DNA of 64,000 nucleotides, from the NCBI RefSeq assembly GCF_036898095.1, contig NC_090726.1, forward strand, positions 41,088,191 to 41,152,190, written 5' to 3'. The notes under the pieces are model-generated. The model did no database searches and was not told where the DNA came from. It saw nothing but the letters and a program-made list of their open reading frames with translations. A program made the position numbers and the translations under genes. Each line of letters begins with the position of its first letter. The first letter of the stretch is position 1. Of this stretch, positions 32,615 to 44,012 are shown piece after piece. This stretch comes from Palaemon carinicauda (lineage: Eukaryota; Arthropoda; Malacostraca; Decapoda; Palaemonidae).

Positions 32615-34330
32615 GTGGCGGGATACCTACAAGGTTGCGCAGGCAGGTTGCGGCAACTCAGGGCCGTTTCCTGGACGATTTCCGTAATCAGTCAGGGATA
32701 TCGTGTCCTGTTCACAACACCTCTACCTCCCCTGCGGATGAATCCGGTGTCATTTAGCACCCTTGCCATGGGATCAGCAAGGGGGCGAACTCTGTGGGCA
32801 GAGGCCCAGATTAAAGCAAACTCCGGTCAGCATGGAGACCGCAGACACAGTCAGTCTTGCTGTAAACCGCAAGACTTCTTGTGTATACTGGATCTGAAGG
32901 ACGCGTACTTCCAGATCCCAGTCCATCCATCTTCAAGGAAGTACTTAGGATTCAGCATAGACAACAAGGAGTACCAGTTCAAGGTGCTGTATTTCAGTCT
33001 CTCCACAGCACCACAGGGTTTCACCAAAGTGTTTACCCTAATATCATTGTGGGCACTCAGGATCGGCTTCCGTCTCCTCCATTATCTGGATGACGGCCTG
33101 ATCCTAGCAGACTCGGAGTAACTCCCTCTTTGACACCAAGACAAACTTCTAGGACTTTGCCAGGACCTAAGGGTCAGGGTAAGTCTCGAGAAGTCCGCTC
33201 TGCTGCCCAATCAAAGACTGGTTCACCTAGGCATGATTATAGACACCAATCTCCATAAGGCCTTCCATCAGACGACAGGATAGCAAGGCTGAGAAGAGTC
33301 ACAAGCCCTTTCCTCAGACGAGAAGAGCTTCCAACCCAATCGTGTTTACGTCTCCTCGGTCACCTTTCACCCTTGGCTCGTCTAGTTCTCAACGGTCGCC
33401 TCAGGATGAGGTTTCTCCAGGGGCGACTCAGGTCCTAGTGGAATCAAGACTGCGATTCCCCGGACATCATGATCCCTATGGATCCTGCGGAACAGACGAA
33501 CCGTCAGTGGTGGGTGACAGACGAGAACCTATGAAGAAGAATGGATCTTCTCGTTTCCTTCCCACGGATTGGATGCTGTTTTCGGACACCACAAAAGGTG
33601 GGGGGGGGGGGGCACGTTCTGTACCACAGTACCTCAGGCCTGTTTTCAGAATCGGAAAAGTGCCTCCATATGAATCTGCTAGACATGAAGGCTGTCTTCC
33701 TGGCCTTTCAACAGTTCCAACAAAGACCTGGCGGATCATTCTGTGGTGTGATGAGCTACAACACCACAGTAGTAGCTTACATCAACAAGCAGGGAGGTAC
33801 CTTTTCAGAACAGCTATCCCATCTTGCAGTAGGGATACTGAGATAGACCGAAGTCCACTCGATTCCTCTATCGGCTCGCTTCATAACAGACAAAGGGAAT
33901 GTGCTCGCCGACAGTCGGAGCAGAGCGCCTCAGATAATGAGTACCGAGTGGTCCTTGGATCATTCAGTAGCCAACAAAGTCCTGACTTTGTGGGGTTACC
34001 CGACTGTGGATCGGTTCGCTACAGCGCTGAACTTCAAGCTCCCGCTGTATTGCCCCCCAGTCCCAGATCCCAAGGCACTCTGGCAAGACGTCTTCCAACA
34101 ACGGTGGGACAGCACCGACGTATACGCTTTTCCCCCGTTCTGTCGGATGAGGAAGGTGCTCAACAAGACCAGAATATCGGTCAATCTTTCGATGACCCTT
34201 TATAGCTACACTATGGCATCACGCAGAATGGTTTCCGGACCTTCCGCAACTCCTATCAGAGTTACCAAAAGAGCTCCCTCCACGACACAATCTACTCAGA
34301 CAACCACTGCCAACATCTTTCACAAAGCCG
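32615..34330 (+). pseudogene. DIRS B RT-RNase H-methyltransferase pseudogene
   Basis: RT motifs CILDLKDAYFQIPV and STAPQGFTKVF precede HYLDDGLILADSE, where the Asp pair is kept but the following Trp is Gly. About 45 codons between the RT fingers and this block are deleted relative to element A, near 32806. TAA at 33119-33121 ends the frame. RNase H follows in shifted frames with MLFSDTTKGG, HMNLLDMKAVFLAF and YNTTVVAYINKQGG, where conserved acidic residues are partly lost (TDAS to SDTT, LEMK to LDMK, DNTT to YNTT). The methyltransferase part has TVDRFATALNFKLP and VYAFPPFCRM. Confidence 0.82.
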
Positions 34331-34339
34331 TAGCTTCAC

Positions 34340-35381
34340 TTCGACCTCACGCCTGGAGACTATCCAGCATCTCCTCACTAAGAGAGGATGGTCGCAACAA
34401 GTTGCGAACGGGATGTCTGGACACCTGCGTAGGTCATCCGCAGGGGTCTACCAGGCAAAGTATCGAGTTTTCTGTGGTTGGAGTCGTAAAGGGGTATCTC
34501 TCCACTCGATGCCACTATTCCAGCGATAGCGGAGTTCTTCATATATTTGCGGGAAGAATGCGCCTTTCAGTCTCGGCAATGAAAGGCTATCGCTCAGCCT
34601 TAAGTCTAGCCTTCAGGCACAAAGGAGTGGATATTTCTTCCTCGCTGGAACTTTCCCTACTCATATGAAGATATGATCTTACCTGCCCTCAGTCGGAAGT
34701 GAGACCTCCTCCATGAAACGTGGTTCGAGTTCTCATGTCTCGTAAGAGACCTCCCTACGAACCATTACGCAGGCTTCAGATCGCCACCTAACTTGGAAGG
34801 CGGTGTTCCTACTAGCTTTGGCCTCGGCCAAGCAAGTCAGTGAACTTCATGGTCTCTCGTATGACATCGCCCATGCAAGGGGATGAGGGGAGGTAACGTT
34901 CAGATTCGTCTCTGAGTTTGTGGCTAAGACACAAAATCCGGGAGTGCCGGATCCTCAATTCGACTCTTTCTGGATTTCGAGTCTTCGTTCTGTAACAGAT
35001 GACCCAGACCATCCCCTACTGTGTCCAGTAAGGAGTCTGAGGTTATATCTCAAAGAATGGCTGTATTCGTCCCCAATTGCAAGCTTTGTTTGTGAGCACT
35101 GGGAGAACGAAGAGGAGGGTCACCAAGAATACCATCTTGGCTTGGATTCGTAGGGTGATCCATCTGTCCCTGAATCCTGACCCTCCTCCATCATGTCGCC
35201 TTAGAGCGCATGATGTCAGGGGCATAGTTACACCCCTGGCCTTCAAGAAGAACTTCTCAGTGACGCAGGGGTGTGGAAGCGTCAGACGACCTTCACAGCC
35301 CACTACCTGCAAGACGTGACCCACAGGAGGCTCGATACGTTTTCTATTGGCTCTGTGGTGGCTGCACAACAGCTGGTTTAA
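34340..35381 (+). pseudogene. DIRS B tyrosine recombinase pseudogene, catalytic Arg lost
   Basis: The N-terminal domain reads GVYQAKYRVFCGWS then shifts frame to SAMKGYRSALSLAF. The catalytic domain has ASAKQVSEL, where the first catalytic Arg is Gln (CAA at 34833-34835, a CGA-to-CAA CpG change from the element A state). AHDVRGIV and FTAHYLQDV remain. Several further indels break the frame. The stop is TAA at about 35379-35381. Confidence 0.82.
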
Positions 35382-35871
35382 ACCTCAGGCTCCTTAATGG
35401 ACAAGTAGCAGAGGGTTGAGGGCATTGTTACCCGGTCTTAGTCTGCATGAAAGAAAAGGTATGTCTGGCCCATATTCTTTTCTTCATCCTCCCCTCTCTT
35501 GGGGAAAGCAGCATCCTGGGTTCTCTGCACAGCTGACCTCAAACCACTGCAGGTAAACCATGTTTCCTTGTGTTCCTAGTATTAAGTTAATTCTGACACG
35601 TCCCCATACCCTGACGAGGTGGTATGGGGAAAGTCCTAGCCTAAAGTTTTCCATCTAAGAACTTCAGGTCAACTTCCTAGGACGAGTCACACATAATCCT
35701 TCACACACAGCTTATGTAGGCCGCAGCCCTTGCATAGCAATGTGCGAGCAAGGTGCAGGGACTCTTTATTATTGAGTACTGACAAACTCAGATAATGAGT
35801 CCCTGGGCAAAGCCAAAAGCCAGTATGGCTGGGACTTTTCCACCCTTCCTAAGGGTTGAGTCACCCATATT

Positions 35872-35960
35872 AAATAACGTGGTTTGTATTTCAGTTACGG
35901 AACAAATGACAAATTCGGAGATAATTTGAGTTTTTCCTAACTATACAAACCTTAGCTATT
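35872..35960. repeat. DIRS B internal complementary region
   Basis: GGTTTGTATTTCAGTTACGG plus AACAA complements the left end at 29056, joined to ATGACAAATTCGGAGAT, which complements the right end at 36215. Confidence 0.9.
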
Positions 35961-36215
35961 TAATCAAACTTGCCCTCCAGCCCTATCCCCTGTGAAGTCC
36001 TACCTCTAAGCAAAGTGAGCTCACCACACAGGTGTGAGGGGGGGAGTGGTAGCAAGCTACCCCTCCCTACCCCTCACTAACTAGCGATGGGGGTAGTAAA
36101 CCCTCGTTAAAATTCTAATGGCTCGTCATTTCAGCTACGCCGAAAGTAATCCCCTTATTAAATAGCTAAGGTTTGTATAGTTAGGAAAAATACAAATTAT
36201 CTCCGAATTTGTCAT
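35961..36215. repeat. DIRS B right inverted terminal repeat
   Basis: Inverted relative to 29056-29240 and about as similar to element A's right repeat. Confidence 0.85.
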
Positions 36216-36890
36216 GTTATGCAGTGGGAGAGAGTGTGGTACCAGGAACCTTCTTTTATGAGGTTCCCATAGCAGAAAGAAACATTTTTCTCACAACTCT
36301 CATACGAACCGAGCATCGGTTACCTCCCTGCCATTTCTCGGGTGGAGACTATCCAGCATCTCCTCCTAGCGAAAGGCTTTTCGCGAGGCATTGTACAGGA
36401 AATGTCTCACTATCTGTGAAGATCCTCTGCATCTTTCTACTAAGAAAAGAGGAAAATCTTCAGACCAGCATATCCGGCGTCATTTGAAGGACCAGAAATA
36501 AGTTCACAAGCACGCGCTTACAAAATCAGGGTGATTGATTTGACACTGGCCTTCAGTGAAGGGCTTTTCACAAGGCATTGTACAGGAGATGTCTCGATAT
36601 CTGTGAAGATCCTCTCTGCATCTTTTTATCAAGAAAAGTGGAAAATCTTCAGATCAGCATATCCGGCGTCATTTGAAGAACCAGAAATAAGTTCACATGC
36701 TTACAAAATCAGGGTGATTGATCTGACACTGGTCTTCAGAATAAACCTGTCACCATTGCAAGTCTTGAAGGCTGGATTCTGGAAGCACCAGCCAGCCTCC
36801 AACACTCACTACCTTTGTGATTATACCCATAAGTCCCTGGAGACTTATACCCTTGGGCTCGCGGTAGTTGCTCAGCTGGTTGATTAGCAA
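36216..36890 (+). pseudogene. DIRS recombinase relic F with internal tandem duplication
   Basis: Fragments of a different DIRS recombinase follow element B directly. The N-terminal domain is seen as ASFYQEKWKIFRS, and the C-terminus as LQVLKAGFWKHQPASNTHYL with the catalytic Tyr, ending ...VVAQLVD at TAG 36885. A 187-base unit is duplicated (36375-36561 and 36562-36745). The middle of the catalytic domain is missing. Confidence 0.7.
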
Positions 36891-37476
36891 ACCTAGCTGG
36901 GTCACTACTGGACAAGAAGCATTTCCTCCAAGATAGCAGCTGTGACGTAAGTCCAGGAAGAGATGGAAGAATGTCAGTCATTTTTCCACTTTTGTTTCCC
37001 TTCTCTTGGGGTGCAGCAGCCATGCTTATATTTACTGGATTGGACATTTGGTGCCGGTAAGCATCCTAACCAATGAACTTTTCTGTACATTTTAAGTATT
37101 TCTCCTGTCCTTCTTTGGAAGAAGATGATGGCTGGAGATGTATACAAACCCATTGCTTTTAATGACCATACATTTCAAACTTATCTTATTATAGATATAG
37201 GTTCTTCCATGACCGTCTGGCAAGATTTGGTGAAAACCTAGGACATCATTTTCCCAGGTTTTGAAGTTGGCTGGAGTCATTACTTCCGCTCCTTTTGTAT
37301 GTCGATGTCTTTTCCTGTTCCGGGATTTAAACCAGCTAGTTTTGTTAGGGGAGATTCTTCCCTTCCAAGGATAAGTCTTCTATTAAAGGATGAGGTTTTT
37401 GTATTTGTGTAGAAACTATTTACCAAACCAGAGTCCTTGAGTTACACATCATGCCCTAACTGTCCTGCAAGTTTAA
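36891..37476. other. No gene recognised
   Basis: Unassigned sequence after the DIRS relic. No convincing motif. Confidence 0.45.
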
Positions 37477-37801
37477 AGGTTTAAAGTCCGCTCATGAATG
37501 GCATAGGCAAGGGACATTGACATTCCCCTATCAAGCAGGATAATGCCTTAGAAACTGACCATACATACATATGATCAACACCCAAGCCCCCTCTCCACCC
37601 AAGTTAGGATCAAGGAGGGCCAGGCAATGGCTGCTGCTGATGACTCAGCAGGTAGACCTATAGGCTCCCCCAAACACCTTTATCCTTGCTCACAAGGATG
37701 GTGAGGTTGCAGCGACCGAAGAAACTAACAAGCTTGAGTGGGACTTGAACCCCAGTCTGGCAATTGCCAGTCAGGGACCTTACCACATCGGCCGCCACAA
37801 C
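37477..37801 (-). mobile_element. tRNA-derived SINE copy
   Basis: Read on the minus strand it begins GGCGGCCGATGTGGTAAGG with an A-box-like segment, then a GGTTCAAGTCCCACTC B-box, then a shared body (CTCACCATCCTTGTGAGC, TGATCATATGTATG) ending near TTCATGAGCGGAC. Four further copies are in this window. RNA polymerase III transcription is inferred from the boxes. Confidence 0.8.
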
Positions 37802-37829
37802 CCTAGGTTTAAGCTCAAAGTGGCTTCTC

Positions 37830-38395
37830 AGTGGACTGTCCGTTGGGGACCAGTTTACTTATCGGTCTTTTTCTTCTTCTTTCTCTCGAAACTTGTCCCT
37901 ATTTGGGGTCGTCGTAATGTTCTTCAACACATTATTCCATTTCCTTCGGTACAGTGCATCTTCCTTGCTCAATCACAGCTCCTTCATATCTCACTTCACA
38001 CAGTCAATCCATTGCAATTTTGGTCTACCTATCCCTTTTCTATCTGGTACAGTAGTCTCATATCCATCATCTTCCCTATCGGACAGCCTTCCTCTCATCT
38101 CTTTATATGTCCATACCATCTCGGTCTACTTTCTCTCACCTTGGTTGAACCTGGTGCTATTTTGAGTGGGCCTCTATGTTCGTTCTTAACTCTATCCTTT
38201 CTAGCAAGTCTACATTGCTACCTCAACTTCATCATCTCAGTTACATAAATCTTGTTCTCATCTCTCCTCATAGTTGCCCATGTTTTGGACAAATACAGCA
38301 TTGCAGGTCTCGCAACCCGGCGCTGGATCTTGCTCTCTAGTTTTATTGGCATCCTGGGATCACACAGCACCCTGCTGTATTTCCTTTAGTTACTT
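37830..38395 (-). mobile_element. LINE RT C-terminal fragment
   Basis: The minus strand encodes, with several stops and shifts, KLESKIQRRVARPAMLYLSKTW, RRDENKIYVTEMMKLR, RPRWYGHIKR and GRPKLQWIDCV, the usual order of a LINE RT C-terminus. It lies just upstream of the SINE. The clade was not assigned. It resembles the family at 59216-62325 in layout only. Confidence 0.7.
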
Positions 38396-38482
38396 ATCAG
38401 TGACCTTGTAGTGAAGACCACCACCTCATTATAAATTTTAACAGCCTAGTTCCAGCTTTGTTGAAATCAAACTCCCATTTAA

Positions 38483-38530
38483 GGACTTAGGTTTGTATAG
38501 TTAAGAAAAATACAAATTACCTGAATTTTT
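38483..38530. repeat. Fragment of a DIRS A/B-type right end
   Basis: TTAGGTTTGTATAGTTAAGA followed by AAAATACAAATTA matches the outer end of elements A and B. No ORF is attached. Confidence 0.55.
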
Positions 38531-38684
38531 TTTTATATTCTGATCATTGTAGTCAATACTTTTGACATAAAGAACAGATAGTTTTTGATGTGCCATGCAT
38601 TGAATTTTCTCATTTAAAGTACTGCCATTCATAAAGCAAGTGTCGTTTCTTTCTATATCATTCATTTAACTTTCTCTTTTTCAG

Positions 38685-38781
38685 ATTTCTTCATTCAGTA
38701 TCAAGATCAACATGAATTCACCAGAATCGGAAAACATGTTCCTCATTATGACAGTTCTGCGAAATTTACAGTTTCTTGTTC
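38685..38781 (+). other. Exon-like segment, unproven
   Basis: A pyrimidine-rich tract ending TTCTCTTTTTCAG at 38684 precedes an open stretch of about 97 bases, and a GTGAGGT donor-like site follows at 38782. One frame reads FFIQYQDQHEFTRIGKH and continues to the donor. No homology is recognised. Confidence 0.2.
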
Positions 38782-38785
38782 GTGA

Positions 38786-39564
38786 GGTCGCTCCCTCCGA
38801 AACAAGGCCTGGCTTTAGTCCATCTTCTCTTAGAATCATCTTGATATATCATATGGTTTTTGAAAGCCTTTTTTTAACTAGATATCTCGGGAGGTCTTCT
38901 GTGATGTCGTAGAAATTGAATCAAGCAACAAATAGAGATTGATAAGATTGACCACGTCGATCAGCGGAGATATGAGTGTCATTAAAATCGTGGTTGATAA
39001 GATGAAACAGAAAAGATAAAAAGAATGAAGTTGCTCTGATCATCGTTAGAAAGCCCTCATTTATATGCTCTGTTATCAGTGCAGCCCTTCAACACTTCTT
39101 CCAAGTTATCATGGATGATTGCAACGAGCACTGAACAGATATTACAGTGAAATTTCTACGGAGATAAATCCTGAAATATTTGATTGAAGCTTTATTCATA
39201 TATAGTAACTACTGTATTAAGTTAACAATTTATTGCTAATGACTTATTTAGAAGATATTTTTCAAGTCTCTTTATTGAAGGAAGGAAAATTGTGTCCTTA
39301 ATTGTTTGCTTCAACTAGGGACAAACACATGGTTGTATGTGGAATGACTGGCCGCCTTCTATAACGAACTTTGTTTATCCTTCCTAAGCGGTTGGCCCTC
39401 TAAAACTGTAACCATGAAAGAACACCTCTCAAGACGTTTAATCGGTGATGGCGAATTGAGTGACTAAATTCTGTTCCTTGACTTTATCAAGTTGAAGTCT
39501 TTCAGTCTTAACCTAGAAAGTTTGGAAGAGTTGTCAAAAATCCATCCTGCAAGAGGACATTATT
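38786..39564. other. No gene recognised
   Basis: AT-rich sequence without recognised coding or repeat structure. Confidence 0.45.
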
Positions 39565-40920
39565 GCTAGCTAAGCTACAACCCTCGTTGGAAAAGAAGGA
39601 TGCTATAAGCACAAGGGGACAAACAGGGAAAAATAACCCAGTAAAGAAAGGCAATAAATAATACAGGAAAGAAATAGTGAACAATGAAAATATTTTAAGA
39701 AAAGTAACAACATTAAAATAGATGTTTCATATATAAACTATAAAAAGAGATTTATGTCAGCCTGTTCAACATAGCTTTCGCTGCAATTTTGAACTTATGA
39801 AGCTCCGCCGATTGAACTACCTAATTAGAAAGATCATTCCACGTCTTGGTCACAGGAGGAATAAAACTTCTACAAAGTATTGAGCCTTATGATGGAAAAG
39901 GCCTGACTATTAGAATTAACTGTGCATGCCTAGCATTACGAACAGGATGGTACGCTCCTGGAAGATCTGAATTCAAAGGATGGTCAGAATTATGAAAAAT
40001 CTTATGCAACATGCATAATGAACTAACTGAACAACAGTGTCAGAGATTAATATCTAGATCAGGGATAAGAAATTTAATAGACCATAAGTTCCTGTCCAAC
40101 AAATTAAGATGAGATTCAGCAGCTGAAGACCAGACAGAAAAATACTTGAAACAAGGCAGAATGGAAGAATTAAAATTCTTCTTCAGAATAGATTGATCAC
40201 CAAAACTCTTAAAGGACTTTCTCAATAAGTCAATTTTTTTTACAATCGAAGAAGAGACAGACCTAATGAGTTTCTCAAAAGAAAATTTGCTATCAAGAAT
40301 CACACCTAAAATTTTATAAGATTCATACAAAGTTAAAGAAACCATTAATGCTAAGATCCGGATGTTGAGTAGCCACTGTCCTCGACCTACTTACAATCAT
40401 ACTTTGAGTTTTGTTAGGGTTCAATTTCATCTGACCTACCATATTGTGTATATGTCTGTTAAAGTTTTAAGAAGATAGAAAAACCTTTGTGGAGCAGTAG
40501 GATATGACCGAGAAATGTCTGATAAACAAAAAACAGATTAGTCATCTGCAAATTTTGAGGGAATTATATATACAGAACTTTAGAGTGAAGATATATGAAG
40601 AAATGTACAGTATGATTAAAGACACATTTTGCTCTGTGTCCAATACAGTAAACATTGTTAGGAGCAAACAAGACAAGCATGATGAATGTGTATACAGAAA
40701 CAAAAATGGAAACTAGGACAGCGAAGTTTGCAAGTTTAAATGAAACTTCAAGATCGGCCAAAGCATTCCATGTAGACGTGACACCAGAGACATGGGAAGT
40801 AATACAATTTATTAAATGACGAACTTACAAAGGTGAGCATTGTAAACTACAATTTGATTTCCTACAAAGGATTCTTCAATGTTAATTTTTCCAAAATTGT
40901 TACTAATGATATATTTCAGT
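39565..40920 (-). mobile_element. LINE 3' half, same family as the E1 insert
   Basis: On the minus strand a decayed RT reads through a FADD-like site near 40535, then NMVGQMKLNPNKTQSMIVSR, ILGVILDSKFSFEKLI, FNSSILPCFKYFSVWSSAAE and RSFIPPVTKTWNDL, then a 3' UTR ending GTTGTAGCTTAGCTAGCAATA. This last part aligns with 2121-2490. Upstream limits are uncertain. Frameshifts and stops make it inactive. Confidence 0.82.
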
Positions 40921-41539
40921 TCCTTATGAAATAAACTTAAGATCCATTTGTTCCTACATGAAATACAAACCCTCTTTCTTTAGCATAACATACCTTATTA
41001 ACCCTTTTGCCCCTAAAGGACGTACTGGTACATTTCACAAAACTCATCCCTTTACCCCCATGGACGTACCGGTACGTCCTTGCAAAAAACTGCTATTTAC
41101 ATTTTTTTTTTTGAGAAACTTCAGGCATTTTCCAAGAGAATGAGACCAACCTGACCTCTCTATGAAGAAAATTAAGGCTGTTAGAGCAATTTAAAAAGAA
41201 TATACTGCAAAATGTGCTTGAAAAAAATTAACCTCTGGGGGTTAAGGGTTGGAAAGTTCCAAATAGCCTGGGGGTGAAATGTTAAGGAGAGCTAGAATGG
41301 TAATTGTAGTTTTGAAGCAAAAGGGATCTTGTTTGCATACGGGGGAGTGGGAGTTTCCACCGGTCTTCAGAACGAAGGCTCTGCATTATTCTTCCAGCTG
41401 TAGTTTGATATGAATATGTTTATTACTCTTTATACCTTGGACCTCGATTGTATTCAAACATAATACTAGCTTATGTCATGTGTTATTACTTTGTTCCTCC
41501 AAGATTGTGCATGATTGTGTCTACTGTATGCTCGTGAGC
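40921..41539. other. No gene recognised
   Basis: Nothing assigned. A weak ACGTACCGGTACGT palindrome-like motif occurs near 41063. Confidence 0.4.
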
Positions 41540-41669
41540 CTTTAAATATGCAGCCCCGAGACTATACAATAAGCTCCCTTTAGACATCCAGAAACATAGG
41601 AGATATTAAGGCTTTCAAGAGGAAACTGAAGACTTTCTTGTTCTGTGAGTGCTTTAATAGTGTCGATTA
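41540..41669 (+). mobile_element. Possible LINE C-terminus fragment
   Basis: RLYNKLPLDIQKH followed, after a one-base shift, by DIKAFKRKLKTFLF fits the C-terminal end of many LINE RTs. It is about 40 codons and abuts a DIRS repeat. Confidence 0.5.
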
Positions 41670-41682
41670 GACAATAAAGGGA

Positions 41683-41960
41683 TTTTGACGAAGGAAAAAT
41701 CTATTTCTGGGGAGAGACTTGTGACGCCCGGCAAAAAAGTCCTTCTTTGTACTTTTTCTGATATAAATCTTCCAAATATACCAGAGAAAATTAAAAGCAT
41801 GGAATGCAGAGGTTACAACCCTCGCGCGAGCACCTTGTTGGTGTCGTATATCTAACAAGGGCGTTTGTAAAACACTATTCACAGGCTGTCTTCCATTTAG
41901 ATAATCCCTTCATCAAAGGGGGAGGGCCGTGACAGGCCCTAGAGAATACAGTTGGGTTAA
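41683..41960. repeat. Solo DIRS E1-type terminal repeat, inverted
   Basis: Starts GGGATTTTGACGAAGGAAAA and ATCTATTTCTGGGGAGAG, the complement of the E1 right end. Further shared blocks are AAATATACCAGAGAAAA and TTGGTGTCG. No DIRS ORF follows. Confidence 0.72.
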
Positions 41961-42316
41961 GTTAAATCAGTGTTTGAGGTTTCAGTTTTCATATTGTTTA
42001 TATCCTTCTGCTGTTCTTATCATTGTCCTTTCGTAGGAGTATAATTTCATCGAAGCTGGAACTCGGTTGTTAAGATTCATAACGAGGTGTCGGTAGTTAC
42101 CGGCAAGTGGCAACCCTCAACACACTCGAGTTTAGTTTGTTCTGATTTTAATGATCTAATGTTTGATGAGTTTGGAATCTATAATAGTTTTATAAAGTCG
42201 AGTCTTCATTGTTTTAATTGAAGGATTCTTGTTCCTGGTTTATTTTCCTTATGGTTTCGTAGCTTCCCCTTCCGTCCGGTTGGTTTATATTTTTATATAT
42301 TTTGGCTTTGCGCTTA

Positions 42317-42400
42317 TGTTACTTTTCTATTTCTTTTGTTACTTTTCTTTTTCTTTTGTTACTTTTCTTTTTCTTTTGTTACTTTTCTTTTTCTACTTTT
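42317..42400. repeat. 20-bp minisatellite TTACTTTTCTTTTTCTTTTG
   Basis: About four units, the first with one variant base and the last shortened. It forms a long pyrimidine tract before the 3' splice-like site at 42424. Confidence 0.9.
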
Positions 42401-42434
42401 CTTTTTCTTTTTCATAATATACAGTATTACAATT

Positions 42435-43005
42435 ATGTTACTTTGTTTTCTGTTCTGTTGGATATTTGCAGTTCATGCGAATGGTTTTGATTATTCAAAT
42501 TTATTAGCATTTATTCCAAAGAAAAGAATCTTGGAATGTTCAAATGGAGAAAGAATTGAAGGTTGTCCGGACATTAGTTTAGTTGTGGGAAGAAACGATG
42601 GAAATTTTTATCCAGATAATTTGGATTTGGGAAATCTCGGGCCTAAGAAATTTTTATCCAGATGTTTTGGAAAATCTTGGGCCTAAAATACTTATTGGTA
42701 AATGATTATACTAAACCACCGAGTTAACTAAAACGTAAATAAGTATTGTCTCACTTACGTCAGAAATTTAGAAAATTATCTGAACTTTTATGATGAAAGT
42801 GCTCCACTGTACGATATATTTTTATTGAGCATTTATATTAATTGTTTTTAGGTTTATTAATTAATATGAAATATTTATAACTGTTTTACTTGCTATGAAT
42901 ATTTTGTTGAACATTTTAATGCAAATACTTTTAATACCAAAACTGTTTTTATTTCAGATAATATCATCTTGTGTGGAAATAAATGCCGTAGAATGAAGTT
43001 GTAAA
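42435..43005 (+). pseudogene. Candidate two-exon gene for a small secreted cysteine peptide, frameshifted
   Basis: ATG at 42435 opens MLLCFLFCWIFAVHA, a good signal peptide, then NGFDYSNLLAFIPKK and two Cys (LECSNGE, EGCPD). The frame stops at TAA 42684-42686. A 46-base tandem duplication (unit from 42601, repeat from 42647) causes this stop: the second unit in the other frame repeats YPDNL...LGPK as YPDVLENLGPK. That frame reaches ATTG with a GTAAAT donor at 42694. An acceptor TTTTTATTTCAG at about 42947-42958 leads to a second exon with ILCGNKCRRMKL and a stop, adding two Cys. Not recognised as a known family. The gene model is inferred from sequence signals only and may be chance. Confidence 0.33.
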
Positions 43006-43424
43006 ATCTCCCTCAACTACAGAACAGCGCCCAAGTCTTCAGCGTCCTTTTAACTCAACCAGGGGAGCCTCCCAGCCTCCGTGCTAGGACATAGTATATA
43101 GCCAGTTCAAGAGTCTTCATTGGATTGAATACAAAAATCTTCTATAACTCTAGCGTCATTAGTTTTGAAGTTAAACTTTCAATATGAAGTTCGAACATAT
43201 CTGTTTGTGTGTGTGTATGTATGATGGACATTAGACTTTAGATACATCAGGTTCATCATTCATATACATGTTACTAGTTCCTTGATTTGTAAGTCTGTCT
43301 TCTTCTATCTTCTAAGCTTGACACACTTTGTATTATAGTATAGTCTTTCTATTCACTTTTATATGATAGGATTAGGTCCCTCAAGAGTTCTCTTGCTTGA
43401 GGGTATACTCAGGCACACTATTCT

Positions 43425-43532
43425 ACCCGTTTCCATATTTCCTTTCCTCATTAGGGTACTGTACTTTTTATAAGAGCTTATATGATCCTGCTTTTTCAAC
43501 TAGGGTTGCAGCTTAGCTAGTAATAATAATAA
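43425..43532 (+). mobile_element. LINE 3' tail with (TAA)n
   Basis: CCATATTTCCTTTCCTCATT, TTTTCAACTAGGGTTGCAGC and TTAGCTAGTAATAATAATAA match the tail of the insert in E1. Only the 3' UTR is present. Confidence 0.75.
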
Positions 43533-43664
43533 CAGATTTTTATTTCAATTCATTTTCTGCTAGATTGATTTTGAGTGAAAGTGGGAACATAGACGTGGTT
43601 CAGAATTGGTAACATTTTTGTTAGCTAAAGATTTTAAGGAATATTTAATTGTTTGAATGAAGGT

Positions 43665-43715
43665 GCTTTTCCAGCTAGGGTTGTAGCTTAGCTAGTAATA
43701 ATAATAATGATAATA
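43665..43715 (+). mobile_element. Second LINE 3' tail with (TAA)n
   Basis: GCTTTTCCAGCTAGGGTTGT then AGCTTAGCTAGTAATAATAA matches the same family tail. About 50 bases are left. Confidence 0.7.
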
Positions 43716-44012
43716 AAAATGCTTAGGAAAAACTGAATACCTGCTTGAGGTACGATCATTTGAATACCCGAGTGCTTGAATGATAGAAATGGTGTTGAAG
43801 ATTTTAATATATGATGTAATCAAATCCATGTAATTTTCAAGTAATGTTATTACAGAAAGTCCTCAATTTACAAACTTAATAGGTTCCAAAATGATATTTT
43901 TTAAGTCAAATTGTTTGTAAGTCAAATTTGATTCAATTTTGTCTTAGGGTAGGATTCACCTAATTCACATACCTGTGATTTTCAGCTGCAAAAGACAACA
44001 AATAGTCTATTA

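Larger units (their letters stand above)
29056..36215 (+). mobile_element. DIRS retrotransposon B, same family as A, decayed
   Basis: Left end TTGTTCTGTAACTG at 29056, right end CCGAATTTGTCAT at 36215, both confirmed by the ICR at 35872-35960. Orientation and ORF order match element A, 517 bases away. Gag is unreadable, the RT has a deletion and stop codons, and the recombinase has frameshifts and a catalytic Arg-to-Gln change. No foreign insertion was detected inside it. Confidence 0.88.

Noticed and set aside
37745..38248. 167-codon plus-strand frame
   Set aside because: It is antisense to SINE and LINE RT sequence.
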